From JAEXOD01 sp963667875 (GTDB taxonomy: Bacteria > Bacteroidota > Ignavibacteria > Ignavibacteriales > Melioribacteraceae), in assembly GCA_963667875.2 (NCBI GenBank), contig CAXXGC010000005.1, forward strand, positions 1 through 64,000: a stretch of 64,000 bases of DNA, in the 5' to 3' direction. Below the pieces are notes generated by a model. That model was not told the origin of the DNA, ran no database searches, and worked only from the letters and a program-made list of their open reading frames with translations. Both the position numbers and the translations under genes were made by a program. Shown piece by piece: positions 9,147-18,643 of the stretch. The stretch's first letter is position 1. The number at the start of each line of letters is the position of its first letter.

Positions 9147-9338
9147 TATATCAAGAATTACCAGCTTATCAGTCAAATAGTCCTGGTAAACAAATGGATT
9201 TAAAATATTTATTTTTTTAAGTGCATTACTGCCTTTAAGATCCAAAATTGAATTTAATAAATCAGCTAATATATAGCTGTTTTTCTGAATCCCAAATACT
9301 GCTTTAAATAGAATATCATTTGTTAAGCTAATATTCAT
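9126..9338 (-). pseudogene. 5' fragment of Rpn family PD-(D/E)XK nuclease / putative transposase
   Basis: The 70-residue fragment begins in the style of Rpn/YhgA-like proteins (TNDILFKAVFG, LLNSIL, ILNPFV) and reaches KLVILDI, where the family normally continues into its nuclease core. Here the frame changes to an unrelated five-residue tail and stops. The break at about 9,140-9,146 coincides with the end of the prophage gene cluster, so the gene was probably split by prophage insertion. The missing 3' part should lie on the far side of the prophage, outside the window. Complete members are about 280-300 aa. Confidence 0.6.
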
Positions 9339-9410
9339 CTAATAATCTCAGTAATTATCCAAATTTACAAAAAAAATATTAATTGTAATAACTTAAATTA
9401 TAACTAAAAT

Positions 9411-11849
9411 TTATTTAATTAAACTCATTTTAATTGTTTTTGTAAAGCTGCCGGTCTCTATTTTTGCAAAATATAAACCGCTTGATAATTTTGAACCGTC
9501 AAAATTAACAGAATATTTCCCTTTGTTTTGATCTTGATTTACCAAAACAGAAATTTCTTTTCCTAAAACATCATACACTTTTATTGTAAGATGAGTATTT
9601 TCTGCTAACTGATAACTAATAGTTGTATTAGGATTAAAAGGATTTGGATAATTTTGCGATAATTCAAATTTATTAAGTATCGAATTTTCATCATCTACTG
9701 CACCATGAAGAATTAACCAATCAAACATTCTATTAAATAAACTGTCGCGAAGACTTTTTGGATATACTGTTTCAAATGGAAATGTTAAATAAATAGATTT
9801 ATACGGACTCTCAACGTAAACACCTGCTCCGCCATTTACAGCAGCGTCAACACCTGTAAATGAAAACAAAAGATCGGAGTTGTTTGGTTTTATTGCATCC
9901 GGCCATTCAGTATTATAAAAGCCATGAGTTCCATCATCATAATTAAAAGATCCTAAATCACTAACAAAATTTGTACCGGCCGGCGAAATATTATAATAAG
10001 TAGAAGAAGTTCCCATTGGCGCATCGGCAACATAAGTTGCACCCAAATAATTATTAAAAAAATCAAGGTCAGCAGTTGATGAGGTTCCGGTTCGTCCAAG
10101 ATCCCAGCCAATTTCCGATCCGCTGATAAATAGACTTTTATCCCATGTTAAATAAGCTTTTAATTTTTCTTGCTCTATTGTATTTAATGTTTCATCAGCT
10201 GTACTTTCTTCTCCAAGAATCCATATTACAAGGAAATATTCACTTAAATCGACATGATTTAAATAAACAGCTTCATTATTTGCACAATCATAGTTGTAAT
10301 ACAAATTACGATCAGCAAAAGTAGTTGCATATGTTTTTATGTAGTCCCTTGTATTGTCATTTTGAATTATTCTATCAAAACCGTTAACAATTAATACACC
10401 CGGATGATTAGACATAGGACGAATTGCAAAAACTTCGCTAAGCGCAGAAGACCCGGCTAAATTAAATGCTTTAAGCTTGATATAATAAGTTTGAGTAGTA
10501 AACAATCCATCCAAAATAAATTCGCCGCTTGTAAAAGTTAAGGAATCGGTATAATTAATTCCGTCTGTACTTTTATATACCATAATCCCGGCTGCATAAT
10601 TTGGAAATTCACAACTAACTTGTGCTGAAGTTGTGGTAAGATTTTTAATATACGTCCAACTTGGTATTGCGGGTTTTGGTGAAGTACTGGTACCGTATTT
10701 ATTACTTATTAAATTCCATAATTCTTGTCTTCCGGAATCATAACCTAAGGCCCACATACCAATTCCTTTAAGGTTTTTAGAAATAGCAAGATCATATTTT
10801 AAACCCAAACTTGAATCATCGTCAAACCATACCTGATGCCATTGATTTGATGCCTGGTACTTATACCAAGGAACCTTATATGTTGTATTCCAAATATATC
10901 CGTAAGTTGATGATGCGGGATATGTTGAAGAAAAACGTGGTGAACCGGGATAAGAAATTACAGTAGCACCTGCATTTTCTGTTTCAGTAATAAAATGAGT
11001 GCCAAAATACGGTACTCCTAATATTAATTTTTGTGGATTAGTATTCACAACAGATGAATATTGCGAAATAACAGTGTTAGTAATATTATAACTTCCTCCT
11101 GTTAATGGTGCTGACGGACCACTTGTTGTACTCCAGCTGCCAAAAAAATCATAACCCATTATAAAAATATAGTCACAACTGGCAGCCAAACCCGAAAAAT
11201 TCCAGCCTGACCAATTAACTGCCGGACCTGCAAAAGAAACTTCTTTGCCAGGTAAATTTGTATGGACATAATTTGTAAGATCAGTCATAAATGTATTAAT
11301 TATAGTCCCCCTATCGGCACTATTTAAACTTTCAAAATCTATATTTACTCCGTCCATATTATAAGTTTGTATTTTTGATACAACATTACTGAAAAAAGTA
11401 GCTTTAACCGTACTATTAGTAATAATTGTGTGAATTTCATCGCCGTCAAAATTTGTAATACACATAATAATTTTAACTCCTTTATTATGTGCGGTATTTA
11501 TCATGGTTGTCCACGGCCAGCTGGATGGATTACCTATTGAACCGGTTGTTGTGGCTGCAAAATCGAAGCAGGCAATATGTGTTAATAACTCATAATCAAA
11601 ATAATTTTGAGCACCGTTTAGATATTCCCAGTCGGGCAAATATCCAAATATTGCACCTGTCAACGATTTTGAAGTATTCTCTTGTAATGGGAGTATTCCT
11701 TTGCCGGATATTTCGGAATCGAGTGGTTTTTCTTCATTTAGCCCATATAAAATTTTTTCTTGTTGATGTACACTAATTCTATTCTGTGCATTCAGCAAAC
11801 AAAAATTAACCATAACTATCATTAAAACAAATAAATACAATCTACGCAT
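9411..11849 (-). CDS. Secreted GH18 glycosidase-like protein with Fn3 and T9SS sorting domain
   Basis: The ATG at 11849 follows an AGGAGA ribosome site and opens a signal peptide (812 aa). Residues ~60-390 form a GH18 (chitinase-type) TIM barrel with the DxxDxDxE-type motif DGVNIDFE at 166-173; Glu173 is the expected acid. A fibronectin III-like domain follows (~395-480). Then comes a glutamine-amidotransferase-like fold without visible catalytic residues (~485-710). A C-terminal sorting domain carries SQNYPNPFNP and ends in a Lys tail. It is exported through the Sec and type IX systems to the surface or medium, probably acting on chitin- or peptidoglycan-like GlcNAc polymers. The frame is open upstream to 11903, but that start lacks a signal peptide. 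Confidence 0.8.
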   Translation of the reverse strand: MRRLYLFVLMIVMVNFCLLNAQNRISVHQQEKILYGLNEEKPLDSEISGKGILPLQENTSKSLTGAIFGYLPDWEYLNGAQNYFDYELLTHIACFDFAATTTGSIGNPSSWPWTTMINTAHNKGVKIIMCITNFDGDEIHTIITNSTVKATFFSNVVSKIQTYNMDGVNIDFESLNSADRGTIINTFMTDLTNYVHTNLPGKEVSFAGPAVNWSGWNFSGLAASCDYIFIMGYDFFGSWSTTSGPSAPLTGGSYNITNTVISQYSSVVNTNPQKLILGVPYFGTHFITETENAGATVISYPGSPRFSSTYPASSTYGYIWNTTYKVPWYKYQASNQWHQVWFDDDSSLGLKYDLAISKNLKGIGMWALGYDSGRQELWNLISNKYGTSTSPKPAIPSWTYIKNLTTTSAQVSCEFPNYAAGIMVYKSTDGINYTDSLTFTSGEFILDGLFTTQTYYIKLKAFNLAGSSALSEVFAIRPMSNHPGVLIVNGFDRIIQNDNTRDYIKTYATTFADRNLYYNYDCANNEAVYLNHVDLSEYFLVIWILGEESTADETLNTIEQEKLKAYLTWDKSLFISGSEIGWDLGRTGTSSTADLDFFNNYLGATYVADAPMGTSSTYYNISPAGTNFVSDLGSFNYDDGTHGFYNTEWPDAIKPNNSDLLFSFTGVDAAVNGGAGVYVESPYKSIYLTFPFETVYPKSLRDSLFNRMFDWLILHGAVDDENSILNKFELSQNYPNPFNPNTTISYQLAENTHLTIKVYDVLGKEISVLVNQDQNKGKYSVNFDGSKLSSGLYFAKIETGSFTKTIKMSLIK

Positions 11850-12008
11850 ATTGTCTCCTAACAAATTATAATTACTAAACTTCAAATTTAAATCATTGTA
11901 CAATCACATACAATAGATTTAATCAGGGCAAAAGAAATTCTTTAAATTAATTAGTGGAAATGGTAAGAAGGTTAGTAATTTTTAATTACAAAAATGTAAA
12001 AGGAACGA

Positions 12009-12518
12009 TTATTTTTCCGAATAAAAACTTAATAATTGATTATCAGAAAAATCCCTCAAATTTGAAATTGTTAAACTATTTCTGTTAAAACCATAATCAA
12101 CTGAGGATTCATAATCAGTACTTATTCTTTTATATCTTGAATGTGAACCATTACCTACTAAGGAATATCTTTTTTCGGAACCTGAAAATTCGAAATTACT
12201 TTTGCTATAGCTTCTTGGTATGTTATATTCATTATTTTCTTCGGTACCGCGCACTACATTATATTTTTTTTGTTTATCTCTAATTATTCTACTTTCAGGA
12301 ACCGGTAGTTTTTTTTCCTCATCTCTTCTAACTATTCCTTGCGGTTTATTTGTTATAACATACAATTGTGCAGCAGGTTTAGGAATATCATTATAAACCT
12401 TTTTTATTTCGGGTTTTTCACTTCTAAACTTATGGGCAATATAAGAAACCACTAACACAATTATAAAAAAACCCACAACTATCAATAAACTTGAATATAC
12501 AATTGGTATTAAATTCAT
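12009..12518 (-). CDS. Small membrane-anchored protein, unknown
   Basis: This is a 169-residue protein with one N-terminal transmembrane helix (~residues 8-30) and a long basic, Ser/Tyr/Asn-rich tail that looks disordered. No enzymatic motif is present. It follows the GH18 gene's promoter region on the same strand but is separated from it by about 160 bases, so it is probably a separate unit. Confidence 0.45.
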   Translation of the reverse strand: MNLIPIVYSSLLIVVGFFIIVLVVSYIAHKFRSEKPEIKKVYNDIPKPAAQLYVITNKPQGIVRRDEEKKLPVPESRIIRDKQKKYNVVRGTEENNEYNIPRSYSKSNFEFSGSEKRYSLVGNGSHSRYKRISTDYESSVDYGFNRNSLTISNLRDFSDNQLLSFYSEK

Positions 12519-12780
12519 ATTTAACCTAAAGAATTTTATTAACTATTATATTTATCACAAGTTTAGTGCCAAGTTTATACCCGCTAATAACAATGAGATT
12601 CATTAAATTTATTGGATTGTTTTGTATTATTTTGACAACCAGGAAAGAGATGTATCATAATGAAACATTTCAATCCCTAATTTTTGAACAATTTTAATTG
12701 AATTTAGCAAAATTTTTGGTTATTATTTATTGAAGTTTTATAATTTGCATAAATAATTTTATAACCAACTTTTATTAATT

Positions 12781-13821
12781 ATGACTACTTATTCAAAAAT
12801 AACAGTATATTATTTTTCGGGAACCGGCAACTCAAAAAATGTTGCAATATGGCTAGCTAATACCGCTTCTGATAATAATATTGAATGTGAATTAAAGGAT
12901 ATATCAAAAACAGAAAGAAGAAATTTAGAAACCCCTTCATTAAATACACTAATAGTTTTTATTTCTCCGGTTCACGGATTTAATTATCCTCCAATAATGA
13001 CTAATTTTATTTTTCACTATCCCAAAGCTAACAATGATGTAGTGTTAATGAATACAAGAGCCGGGATGCTTATTGGTAAATATATTACTCCCGGATTAAC
13101 GGGTATTGCCTTTTATTTAGCGGCATTAGTATTAAAGATCAAGGGATATAAAATAAAAGGAATGCTGCCTGTTGATTTGCCTTCAAATTGGATATCAATT
13201 CATCCCGGACTTAATGAAAGGACAGTAAAATTTTTGCATGAAAAGAACAAAGAACGAGTTGTAAATTTTTCCAATAAAATATTTTCCGGTAAAACAGTTT
13301 TTTCGTGTGTAAAAGAAATTTTTCAGGATTTGTTAATTTCCCCTATCTCAATATTATATTTTTTTATTGGCAGGTTCTTTTTAAGCAAAACTTATTATGC
13401 TTCCGGGGATTGCAATAATTGCGGACTGTGTATTAAAAACTGTCCTGTAAAAGCCATTAAAACAGTTGATAACAGACCTTATTGGACATTTAACTGCGAA
13501 AGTTGTATGAAATGTATGGGTAATTGCCCGCATAAAGCAATTGAAACCTCACACGGTTTTACAATATTAGGTGTTTTAGTTTTTATGTCTTTTATTATAA
13601 GCCCATTTTATAAATATTTTGGACTATATTTTTTTGAGATAAAAAATGAGTTTGTTAGATTTTTTATTGAATCATTTAGTTTTCTTGTATTTTTTGGTTT
13701 TATTTACAGGGTAATGCACTTTTTATTGCGTTACAGGTTTTTTGAAAGAATTATCGTTTATACGTCTTTGACTAAGTACAAGTTTTGGGGAAGACGATAT
13801 AAAGCACTTAAAGAAAAATAA
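12781..13821 (+). CDS. EFR1 family flavodoxin-ferredoxin membrane protein
   Basis: The 346-residue protein has an N-terminal flavodoxin-like domain (YYFSGTGNSKN at 10-20, the FMN phosphate loop). Two 4Fe-4S clusters follow, with Cys 211/214/217/221 and 239/242/245/249. Two or three hydrophobic segments lie at ~185-202, 260-282 and 297-317. The layout fits the EFR1 ('ferrodoxin') family, which is thought to carry out electron transfer at the membrane; the partner is unknown. It stands alone with its own upstream AT-rich region. Confidence 0.75.
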   Translation: MTTYSKITVYYFSGTGNSKNVAIWLANTASDNNIECELKDISKTERRNLETPSLNTLIVFISPVHGFNYPPIMTNFIFHYPKANNDVVLMNTRAGMLIGKYITPGLTGIAFYLAALVLKIKGYKIKGMLPVDLPSNWISIHPGLNERTVKFLHEKNKERVVNFSNKIFSGKTVFSCVKEIFQDLLISPISILYFFIGRFFLSKTYYASGDCNNCGLCIKNCPVKAIKTVDNRPYWTFNCESCMKCMGNCPHKAIETSHGFTILGVLVFMSFIISPFYKYFGLYFFEIKNEFVRFFIESFSFLVFFGFIYRVMHFLLRYRFFERIIVYTSLTKYKFWGRRYKALKEK

Positions 13822-13832
13822 GTTATAGTTAT

Positions 13833-13897
13833 TAATTGTCTTTAATAGACAATCTTAGCCATTGTATTTAATATGCCATTCATTGTTTTACAACGAA
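13833..13897 (+). terminator. Inverted repeats after the EFR1 gene
   Basis: Two hairpins lie here: ATTGTCT paired with AGACAAT, and CCATTC paired with GAATGG. Neither is followed by a convincing T-run, so a terminator role is only possible. Confidence 0.3.
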
Positions 13898-13928
13898 TGG
13901 TTAATAATTCAATTTATTTGGAGTAAAA

Positions 13929-14219
13929 ATGTTTATAATATCCATAACCTACATCCGTCCACCCGAAGACGTAGAAAATCATCTAAAGGCCCATAGAGAC
14001 TTTCTTAAAATTCAGTATGCAAATGGTCATTTTATAACATCAGGCCGAAAAGTTCCTGTTACAGGTGGAATTATCTTAGCAAAAGCAAACTCTATTGAAG
14101 AACTGAATAATATAATTATTCGGGATCCATTTTATATAGAAAAAATAGCAAGTTACGAGGTTATTGAATTTACTCCAACTATGGTCGGTGTTGGATTTGA
14201 GAGCTTAATAGGAATATAA
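13929..14219 (+). CDS. YCII domain protein, copy 1
   Basis: A 96-residue protein made of one YCII-related domain (ferredoxin-like alpha/beta fold): a first strand MFIISITY, a helix with HLKAHRDFL, a GRKVPVTGGIILAK hairpin and a DPFY motif. The conserved His and Asp of the family are present. YCII proteins are small dimeric enzymes or regulators of mostly unknown substrate. GGAG precedes the ATG. It is the first of three adjacent paralogues. Confidence 0.75.
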   Translation: MFIISITYIRPPEDVENHLKAHRDFLKIQYANGHFITSGRKVPVTGGIILAKANSIEELNNIIIRDPFYIEKIASYEVIEFTPTMVGVGFESLIGI

Positions 14220-14407
14220 CATAAATAATATTCAATTCAATTACCATTTATTACACCTTTTTATTATTTTTATTATATTGTTTAAAATTTTAATGCTTTA
14301 ATAATTTCCGCTCAAGAATGTTTTTAGAATTATTATTAAGTATTAAAATATTTTTTTGTAAACGCAACCTAATTCAATTCAAACATTAATATTAATATGG
14401 AGTGCAG

Positions 14408-14698
14408 ATGTTTATTGTATCAATAACTTTTACCAGTCCCATTCCTGAAGTTGAAAAACACTTAAGTGCTCATTTAGAGTATATTAAACAACAGCACGAA
14501 AAGAATAATTTTGTTGCTGCAGGCAAAAAAGTACCATTAACCGGAGTTATTATTTTTTCAAAACTTAAAACAAAACATGAATTAGAAACAATAATATTCG
14601 ATGATCCTTATTATAAAGCCGGTGTAGCCGATTACGAAATTACTGAGTTTATCCCTTCTATGACTGCCAATGGATTTGAGAATATAAGGGAAATTTAA
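14408..14698 (+). CDS. YCII domain protein, copy 2
   Basis: The ATG at 14408 follows GGAG at a proper distance; the in-frame GTG at 14402 overlaps that ribosome site and is rejected. The 96-residue product matches copy 1 along its length (MFIVSITF, HLSAHLEYIK, GKKVPLTGVIIF, DDPYYKAG, ITEFIPSM). It is closer to copy 3 than to copy 1, suggesting two rounds of duplication. The substrate is unknown. Confidence 0.75.
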   Translation: MFIVSITFTSPIPEVEKHLSAHLEYIKQQHEKNNFVAAGKKVPLTGVIIFSKLKTKHELETIIFDDPYYKAGVADYEITEFIPSMTANGFENIREI

Positions 14699-14769
14699 TA
14701 TTTTTTTGATGTTAAATTCTAATGCAAATTTTTAAAATACAAAAAATAAATATATTATTAAGGAGAATT

Positions 14770-15057
14770 ATGTTTATAGTATCATTAACTTATAAATGCC
14801 CGCTTGAGGAAGTAGATAAACACTTAAATGCACACATTGATTATTTAAAAGAGCAGTTTGCTAACAAAAGTTTTATTGCCGCAGGACGAAAAATTCCAAG
14901 AACTGGCGGTATTATTTTGTCAAATGTTAAAACAAAAGATGAACTTCAATTAATTTTGGCTCAGGACCCTTTTTACAAAGCTGATGTAGCTGACTATGAA
15001 ATTACAGAATTTATACCAAGTATGACAGCAGACGGATTTGAAAATTTGAAGGAATAA
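14770..15057 (+). CDS. YCII domain protein, copy 3
   Basis: The ATG at 14770 is preceded by AAGGAG; an upstream in-frame TTG-like start at 14722 would add residues absent from the sister copies. The 95-residue product shares the ADYEITEFIPSMTA(D/N)GFEN ending with copy 2. Each copy keeps its own ribosome site, so all are probably expressed. Confidence 0.75.
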   Translation: MFIVSLTYKCPLEEVDKHLNAHIDYLKEQFANKSFIAAGRKIPRTGGIILSNVKTKDELQLILAQDPFYKADVADYEITEFIPSMTADGFENLKE

Positions 15058-15104
15058 TAATTGTCATTTTCTAAAAATAAAAACTTATGTAAAGAGGGAG
15101 TAGA

Positions 15105-16490
15105 ATGGAACGATTATTTAATTACATTAATGACTATTTTGGTAATTTCTTTTATGAACCTAATAGGTCTTTTTTTTTAATTTCTAATTTAATTATATTT
15201 TTTGTTATCATAATTGTTTATAGAGTGTATAGGAAAAAAATTCTAGAATCTGAACTAATTGACAAAGTTGATCTTGAAAAAATTAAAAAAATAATTTGGG
15301 TTTTTTCTTGTTTAAATATCCTTTTAAGCTTAACAAATATTCCGGGCATTGTTGAACTAGTTTTTTACTCTCCGCTATTGATATTTTTGTCTGCTCTACC
15401 AACAGTGATTGGATTATACATCTATTTTAGTTTTTTTTCAAAGGGCAAACCTATTGATCTACCCAATTATTCAGATAAGTCTAAACTTCAAGAAGCAGTT
15501 AGTCAAATTGTAGGATCAAGTGATTTTATTTCTGCATTCAAACTCTCTTTACCCAATTGTGATGAAGATACCAAGTCTGGTTTAAGCCATATTCGCTTTA
15601 TTCTTGGAATTATTGAAGATAAAAGAAAAAGGTACAAAAAGGAGGCTGATAGATATCTAAAATATTTATTTATAGTTGGAATATTATCAATAATAATTGT
15701 TAGTACGTTGGGATATATTATTCTTGAGGAAAATGCATTCGGATTCCCTCGTAAAATAAATGATTTACAAAACCAAGCGGAGGAGATAGGCAATGAACTT
15801 AAAATTCAAAATCCTAATCTATTAAATAACTCAGTATTCCAATCTTCATGTGGTAAAAGTATTGAAAAGTTGAAAGAATTAAAACCTCCTGACCCATTAT
15901 CAAAGAGCACAATCATTGATATTAATAATATTGTTACAGAATTTTATCTAAATAATAATTTAGAATATCTTATAACAAGCATGGATTCTTTGAAAATGAA
16001 TCTTGATTTTAATGACAATAAAAAAGATATTTTTGAGGCAATCTCAAACACCTATAGATCTGCAATTGAATTTAAAAATTCCAAAGAATATTATCAATTA
16101 GGAATTTTAAATTCGAATCGAGAATTTTTTCAATTAATTAAAGAACTGAGATTGACTTATTCAAAACCAGAAAATAGAATTCCAGAGATCTTGAAAAGAT
16201 TCATTCTAAGTGCAGTCATAGTGACATTCCTGATTTTTATTATTAAATTTCTTATGAATCTGTATAAGAATCAATACTACCAAATGATTTTAGCAGAGAA
16301 ACAGGATCTAATTGCAAGAAAATTTTATATTACATTCAAAGGTACAGAACTTAATACTGAAACTCGAAAAGAAGTAATTTCCAAATTTCTATTAAACGAA
16401 GATATTGCAATGATTTTCGAACAAAAGAAAAACGAGCTAATTGATGCTAATATTTTGCAACAAATTATAAATTTATTTTCAAAAAAATAA
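15105..16490 (+). CDS. Multi-pass membrane protein, unknown
   Basis: This 461-residue protein has predicted membrane helices near residues 22-40, 62-80, 85-110, 187-207 and 366-386. A long hydrophilic region lies between 210 and 365. No catalytic motif or known domain is recognised. It starts 47 bases after the third YCII gene on the same strand and could be co-transcribed with it. Convergent with hisIE, leaving only about 80 bases between them. Confidence 0.5.
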   Translation: MERLFNYINDYFGNFFYEPNRSFFLISNLIIFFVIIIVYRVYRKKILESELIDKVDLEKIKKIIWVFSCLNILLSLTNIPGIVELVFYSPLLIFLSALPTVIGLYIYFSFFSKGKPIDLPNYSDKSKLQEAVSQIVGSSDFISAFKLSLPNCDEDTKSGLSHIRFILGIIEDKRKRYKKEADRYLKYLFIVGILSIIIVSTLGYIILEENAFGFPRKINDLQNQAEEIGNELKIQNPNLLNNSVFQSSCGKSIEKLKELKPPDPLSKSTIIDINNIVTEFYLNNNLEYLITSMDSLKMNLDFNDNKKDIFEAISNTYRSAIEFKNSKEYYQLGILNSNREFFQLIKELRLTYSKPENRIPEILKRFILSAVIVTFLIFIIKFLMNLYKNQYYQMILAEKQDLIARKFYITFKGTELNTETRKEVISKFLLNEDIAMIFEQKKNELIDANILQQIINLFSKK

Positions 16491-16573
16491 TTGCAAAATT
16501 CAAATCTTTTGGATATCAACTATATTAAAATAATTTTTGCCTGTTAATTGTTCTAATTAAATTAAATCAATTT

Positions 16574-17182
16574 TTACATGGATTTATGCCTTTTTAACAA
16601 ATTTTCCGTTATCTCGTTTAGCTCTATCCCTTTATCGGCAAGCATAACAAACAGGTGAAAGAACAAATCGGAAACCTCATTAATTATCTCCTCTTTGTCG
16701 TTATTTTTTGCGGCAATAACCGTTTCAATAGCTTCCTCCCCAACTTTTTGAATAATTCTATTTTCCCCTTGCTTAAATAATTTTGTTGTATACGAATTTT
16801 CCGGTAATAGTTGTTTTCTTTCTTTAATTAAATTAAACAGAGTATTTAAAAAATATAAGCTGGATTTATCCAAATTAAAACAGGAATATTCACCTGTATG
16901 GCATGTAGCCCCCACAGGATTGACATATATTATTAAAGTATCGTAATCGCAATCCGCAATAATATTTACCATATTTAAATAATTACCGCTTGTTTCTCCT
17001 TTTACCCAAAGAGTTTTTCTGCTGCGGCTGTAAAAAGTAACTTTATTTGTTTCAATTGAAATGTTTAATGATTCTTTATTCATAAAACCAAGCATTAAAA
17101 TTTGGTTAGTGTTATTATCAACAATAATAGCAGGAATTAGTCCATTTAATTTTTCAAAATCTATTTTCGTAATATCAATCAT
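16574..17182 (-). CDS. hisIE: Phosphoribosyl-AMP cyclohydrolase / phosphoribosyl-ATP pyrophosphatase
   Basis: Bifunctional cytosolic enzyme for steps 2 and 3 of histidine synthesis (202 aa). The HisI half (1-~110) shows MLGFMNKESL, TFYSRSRKTLWVKGETSGN, the metal site DCDYDT and the zinc ligands in CHTGEYSC. The HisE half (~112-202) shows the EVGEEAIETVIAAKN and EVSDLFFHLFVMLADKGI helices. It is the last gene of the operon; its start overlaps the hisF stop by 4 bases. Confidence 0.95.
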   Translation of the reverse strand: MIDITKIDFEKLNGLIPAIIVDNNTNQILMLGFMNKESLNISIETNKVTFYSRSRKTLWVKGETSGNYLNMVNIIADCDYDTLIIYVNPVGATCHTGEYSCFNLDKSSLYFLNTLFNLIKERKQLLPENSYTTKLFKQGENRIIQKVGEEAIETVIAAKNNDKEEIINEVSDLFFHLFVMLADKGIELNEITENLLKRHKSM

Positions 17183-17934
17183 AATCTTACATTTATCCCT
17201 TTATTATTTAAGTAATGTTTTAATTCTTTAATTTGTATTTCATTGTAATGGAATAAACTTGCGGCTAAACATGCGGTAACCTTTGTTTTATTAAAAGCAT
17301 CAAAAAAATGTTCCATAGTTCCGGCACCACCTGAAGCAATAACAGGCACAGAAACAATATTTGTAATATCATTTAACAATTCCAAATCATAACCGCTTTT
17401 TGTACCGTCCTTATCCATTGAAGTTAATAATATTTCTCCGGCACCCAAATCAACAACTTTTTTACACCATTCAATGGCATCCCAATCAGTTTCTTGTTTT
17501 CCGCCTTTTATAAATACTTTATTTTTACCGCTAATATTTTTAACATCAATAGCGGCTACAACAGCCTGACTTCCAAATCTTTTAGCCGCTTCATTTATTA
17601 ACATTGGTTTTTTTACAATTGATGAATTCATCGATATTTTATCAGCACCGGCCATTAATAAACTCTCTATGTCAGCAAGTGTGGAAATTCCTCCTCCTAC
17701 AGTAAAAGGGATTCTAATTTCTTTTGCAACTAATTTAACTAATTCAATTAAAGTTTTGCGTTTTTCTTCGGTGGCTGTAATATCTAAAAACACCAATTCA
17801 TCCGCACCATCATTGTAATATTTTGCGGCAAGTTCAATTGCCGGTCCGGCATCTTGTAAGTTTACAAAATTTATACCCTTTACCACCTTACCGTCTTTTA
17901 CATCCAAACATGGAATTATTCTTTTATTTAACAA
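17179..17934 (-). CDS. hisF: Imidazole glycerol phosphate synthase, cyclase subunit
   Basis: A 251-residue TIM-barrel enzyme. The catalytic aspartates fall at the standard positions Asp11 (IIPCLDVKDG) and Asp130 (AAIDVK), and the phosphate-binding loops GGGI and ASGGAG are intact. It uses ammonia delivered by HisH to close the imidazole ring, yielding IGP and AICAR. Overlaps hisA by 11 bases and hisIE by 4, so translation is coupled. Confidence 0.96.
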   Translation of the reverse strand: MLNKRIIPCLDVKDGKVVKGINFVNLQDAGPAIELAAKYYNDGADELVFLDITATEEKRKTLIELVKLVAKEIRIPFTVGGGISTLADIESLLMAGADKISMNSSIVKKPMLINEAAKRFGSQAVVAAIDVKNISGKNKVFIKGGKQETDWDAIEWCKKVVDLGAGEILLTSMDKDGTKSGYDLELLNDITNIVSVPVIASGGAGTMEHFFDAFNKTKVTACLAASLFHYNEIQIKELKHYLNNKGINVRL

Positions 17935-18643
17935 AACTTTTTAACTCCTCCAAACTTATTTTATTTTCATATATTGCTTTGCCTACAACTACTCCATATA
18001 TGTGTTCTTTTTGAATTAATTTCAAATCCTTAATATTACTCACTCCGCCCGAAGCTATTAAATTAATATTTGGAAATTGCAGCTGTATTTTTTTGTACAA
18101 TTCTATATTTACACCCTTAAGCATGCCATCTTTTGATATATCGGTACATAAATAATATTTTAGTCCTAAACTTTGGCAATATTTAATATGGCTGAATATA
18201 TTTGCATTGCTTAATTCAGTCCAACCCTTAATTGAAATCTTTTCATCCAATGTATCAATTGCCACAACAATTTTTAAGTTTCCGTATTTTTCGTTTATTT
18301 TTTCAAATTCCAATTTATCCGTAACCGAAATTGAACCAATGATTAATCTATCAACGCCGGAATCAATCATTTTTTCTGCATTTAATAAACTTTTAATTCC
18401 CCCGCCAAATTCAATTTTAAGTTTTGTTTTTGCTTTTATCTCTTGAACGATTTTAATACAACTTATAGTTCCGGTTACGGATGCTTTTAGATCAACAACA
18501 TGCAGCCATTCCATTCCAATACTTTCATACACTTTTGCATAATCTAAAACAGAGCCGGAATATTTTTTGGCTGTGTTAAAATCACCTTTTGTAAGACGTG
18601 ATACTTCACTATCTATTATATCTATTGCCGGTATTATTAACAT
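17924..18643 (-). CDS. hisA: ProFAR isomerase
   Basis: A 239-residue TIM barrel, homologous to HisF. Asp8 (IPAIDI) and Asp130 (VAIDT) are the expected general base and acid, with GGG and ASGG phosphate loops. It converts ProFAR to PRFAR, the substrate of HisHF. The second-strand motif reads DSEVSRLTKGD rather than the more usual DGKxVRLxQGD, a mild divergence. Overlaps hisH by 7 bases. Confidence 0.95.
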   Translation of the reverse strand: MLIIPAIDIIDSEVSRLTKGDFNTAKKYSGSVLDYAKVYESIGMEWLHVVDLKASVTGTISCIKIVQEIKAKTKLKIEFGGGIKSLLNAEKMIDSGVDRLIIGSISVTDKLEFEKINEKYGNLKIVVAIDTLDEKISIKGWTELSNANIFSHIKYCQSLGLKYYLCTDISKDGMLKGVNIELYKKIQLQFPNINLIASGGVSNIKDLKLIQKEHIYGVVVGKAIYENKISLEELKSFVK

